This document shows positions 22,513-23,473 of a DNA stretch of 23,473 nucleotides, one piece after another. The stretch is from Dehalococcoidales bacterium. GTDB lineage: Bacteria; Chloroflexota; Dehalococcoidia; Dehalococcoidales; UBA3254. The stretch is taken from the NCBI GenBank assembly GCA_016926695.1, contig JAFGOB010000026.1, positions 1-23,473 on the forward strand. Direction: 5' to 3'. The notes under the pieces were generated by a model that saw only the letters and a list, made by a program, of their open reading frames with translations, did no database searches and had not been told where the DNA came from. The position numbers and the translations under genes are program-made. Positions within the stretch are counted from its first letter, which is position 1, and each line of letters starts with the position of its first letter.

Positions 22513-23154
22513 ATGTTAGTAGTTGATCTTATGACCAAGGACGTTATTACAGTGACCCGTGAAACACCCGTGCTGGAAGCGCTGAAGGTCATGCAAAAGA
22601 ACAATTTCAGGCGTTTGCCGGTAGTGGATGAAGACGGTCATCCGGTGGGAGTGGTTTCCCAGAGAAGTATAGAAGAGCTCAAGCCTCAGTCAGGCCTGCC
22701 TTCCATCTGGCAAATCGGGCACTGGGCCTCCAAGCATACGGTTGAGGAAGTAATGAACAAGAAGCCCGTTACTGTCAGGCCGACAGATACCGTAGAGCTG
22801 GCCACGGCTAAAGCGCAATCAGCCAGGGTAGGCTCATTGCTGGTGGTGGAAGATAACAAAATAGTCGGAATCGTTACCACCAACGACATATTCTACAAGG
22901 TGGTTAATCCGACACTTGGAATAGGCGAGTCGGGCAGCAGGGTGGTGGTTGTGGGTGGAGGTACAGGCAAACATGCGGAGACTATTATATCCATTATCAA
23001 TCAACTGGGAATAGTAATCAAGATAATATGGTCGGTTTATTCCATCATCAACAAGAAATACAACATGGTGGTACATCTCGAGACCGAAGATGCGCGCAAT
23101 GTAGTGGGCGAATTGACCCGCATGGGATATGAAGCTAAAATAGTGAATAGGTAA
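22513..23154 (+). CDS. Tandem CBS-domain protein with C-terminal ACT-like domain
   Basis: A 213-residue cytoplasmic protein. Two CBS motifs are clear: residues 5-55 (LMTKDVITVTRETPV ... LPVVDEDGHPVGVVSQ) and 77-130 (VEEVMNKKPVTVRPTDTV ... LLVVEDNKIVGIVTTND). The region 142-212 reads as an ACT-like fold (RVVVVGGGTGKHAETIISI ... MVVHLETEDARNVVGELTRMGYEAKIV). CBS pairs bind adenine nucleotides, and ACT domains usually bind amino acids, so this looks like a small sensor of energy and metabolite levels. The partner is unknown. GAGGAAA lies a few bases before the ATG. Its stop is 6 bases upstream of tRNA-Thr. Confidence 0.85.
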   Translation: MLVVDLMTKDVITVTRETPVLEALKVMQKNNFRRLPVVDEDGHPVGVVSQRSIEELKPQSGLPSIWQIGHWASKHTVEEVMNKKPVTVRPTDTVELATAKAQSARVGSLLVVEDNKIVGIVTTNDIFYKVVNPTLGIGESGSRVVVVGGGTGKHAETIISIINQLGIVIKIIWSVYSIINKKYNMVVHLETEDARNVVGELTRMGYEAKIVNR

Positions 23155-23160
23155 CGGGAG

Positions 23161-23236
23161 GCCAGCGTAGCTCAGTTGGCAGAGCAGCGCTTTCGTAAAG
23201 CGCGGGTCGTAGGTTCGAATCCTATCGCTGGCTCCA
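23161..23236 (+). tRNA. tRNA-Thr (anticodon CGT)
   Basis: A complete cloverleaf. Acceptor GCCAGCG pairs with CGCTGGC (23226-23232). The D-arm is GCTC...GAGC, the anticodon stem is GCGCT/AGCGC with loop TTCGTAA (anticodon 23194-23196), and the T-arm GTAGG-TTCGAAT-CCTAT has one G-U pair. CCA is encoded at 23234-23236. Anticodon CGT reads ACG threonine codons. An intrinsic terminator follows. Confidence 0.97.
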
Positions 23237-23248
23237 GAAATTGAAACA

Positions 23249-23290
23249 AAAAAAGCCTCTGATGTTGAATAGTCGGGGGGCTTTTTTCTT
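23249..23290 (+). terminator. Intrinsic terminator after tRNA-Thr
   Basis: AAAAAAGCC (23249-23257) pairs with GGCTTTTTT (23279-23287), with extra weak pairs inside, followed by a T-rich tail. It ends the tRNA transcript and possibly the CBS-gene transcript too. Confidence 0.8.
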
Positions 23291-23446
23291 ATCAGCTAAC
23301 GGAAACGATAATTATCGAGTAATTGATTATGTTCAAAAATAATGTAAAATAGTCACAATGCAGATAGATTTTTTAATACAACAATATAACGGATCTTCCA
23401 GACCGTTTAGCTTCAGTTAGCCTCAACAATGTAGCCACTAAAATAC

Positions 23447-23473
23447 TTGACAATAGCCTTAATATATGCTATA
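23447..23473 (+). promoter_or_regulatory. Consensus promoter cut by the window edge
   Basis: A perfect -35 TTGACA (23447-23452) is followed, after exactly 17 bases, by TATA at 23470-23473, where the window ends. This would be a near-perfect sigma-70 promoter for a gene or RNA just outside. The preceding stretch from 23291 holds no gene that I can see. Confidence 0.6.

Overview
The window is a bacterial chromosome segment of roughly balanced base composition, densely packed with short operons on both strands. Core genes (ftsH, rsfS, ndk, thiL, tsaB, tsaE, rlmN, a tRNA-Thr) sit beside accessory genes typical of strictly anaerobic Chloroflexota: an ArsA-type ATPase with a C-terminal HSP20-like domain, a DUF169 protein, a divergent PAP2 protein and an archaeal-style endonuclease IV-like protein. 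My best guess is an uncultured member of class Dehalococcoidia. That is inference from gene content and protein style, with no search behind it. I see no phage, transposase, CRISPR array or rRNA.

Layout. 1-1030: a repeat-like sequence, then a presenilin/signal-peptide-peptidase-like intramembrane aspartyl protease (minus). 1135-2385: an MFS transporter (minus), divergent from a plus-strand cassette at 2627-5323 of GbsR/MarR-like regulator, SRPBCC protein, ArsA-HSP20 ATPase and a 75-residue orphan. 5410-7261: divergently transcribed NAD-dependent epimerase and DUF169 protein. 7272-9922 (minus): rlmN, a degenerate cation-diffusion-facilitator-like protein and a divergent PAP2 protein. 10087-13011 (minus): hypoxanthine phosphoribosyltransferase, adenine deaminase and a second phosphoribosyltransferase, forming a purine-salvage operon. 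13075-15480 (minus): moaE, and ftsH with its own terminator. 15658-17381: a TIM-barrel endonuclease IV-like gene and ndk (minus) flank rsfS (plus). 17382-17916 is a 535-base gene-free stretch with repeats. 17917-20590 (minus): thiL, tsaE, tsaB and a thioesterase in a tight operon. 20642-21136: a MarR regulator (minus), divergent from a three-helix membrane protein plus a molybdopterin-domain lipoprotein (21313-22446). 22513-23236: a CBS-domain protein followed 6 bases later by tRNA-Thr(CGT) and a terminator. A consensus -35 starts a promoter cut by the right window edge.

Links between genes. moaE makes molybdopterin, the cofactor class expected for the oxidoreductase at 21724. hpt and adenine deaminase recycle purines. 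tsaB and tsaE belong to the tRNA t6A pathway, which modifies ANN-decoding tRNAs such as tRNA-Thr. The clearest candidates for a less-described system are the regulator/SRPBCC/ArsA-HSP20/orphan cassette and the presenilin-like protease. A recurring regulatory theme is the extended -10 (TGnTATAAT or TGnTATACT). At hpt and thiL the -10 lies so close to the start codon that nearly leaderless mRNAs are predicted.
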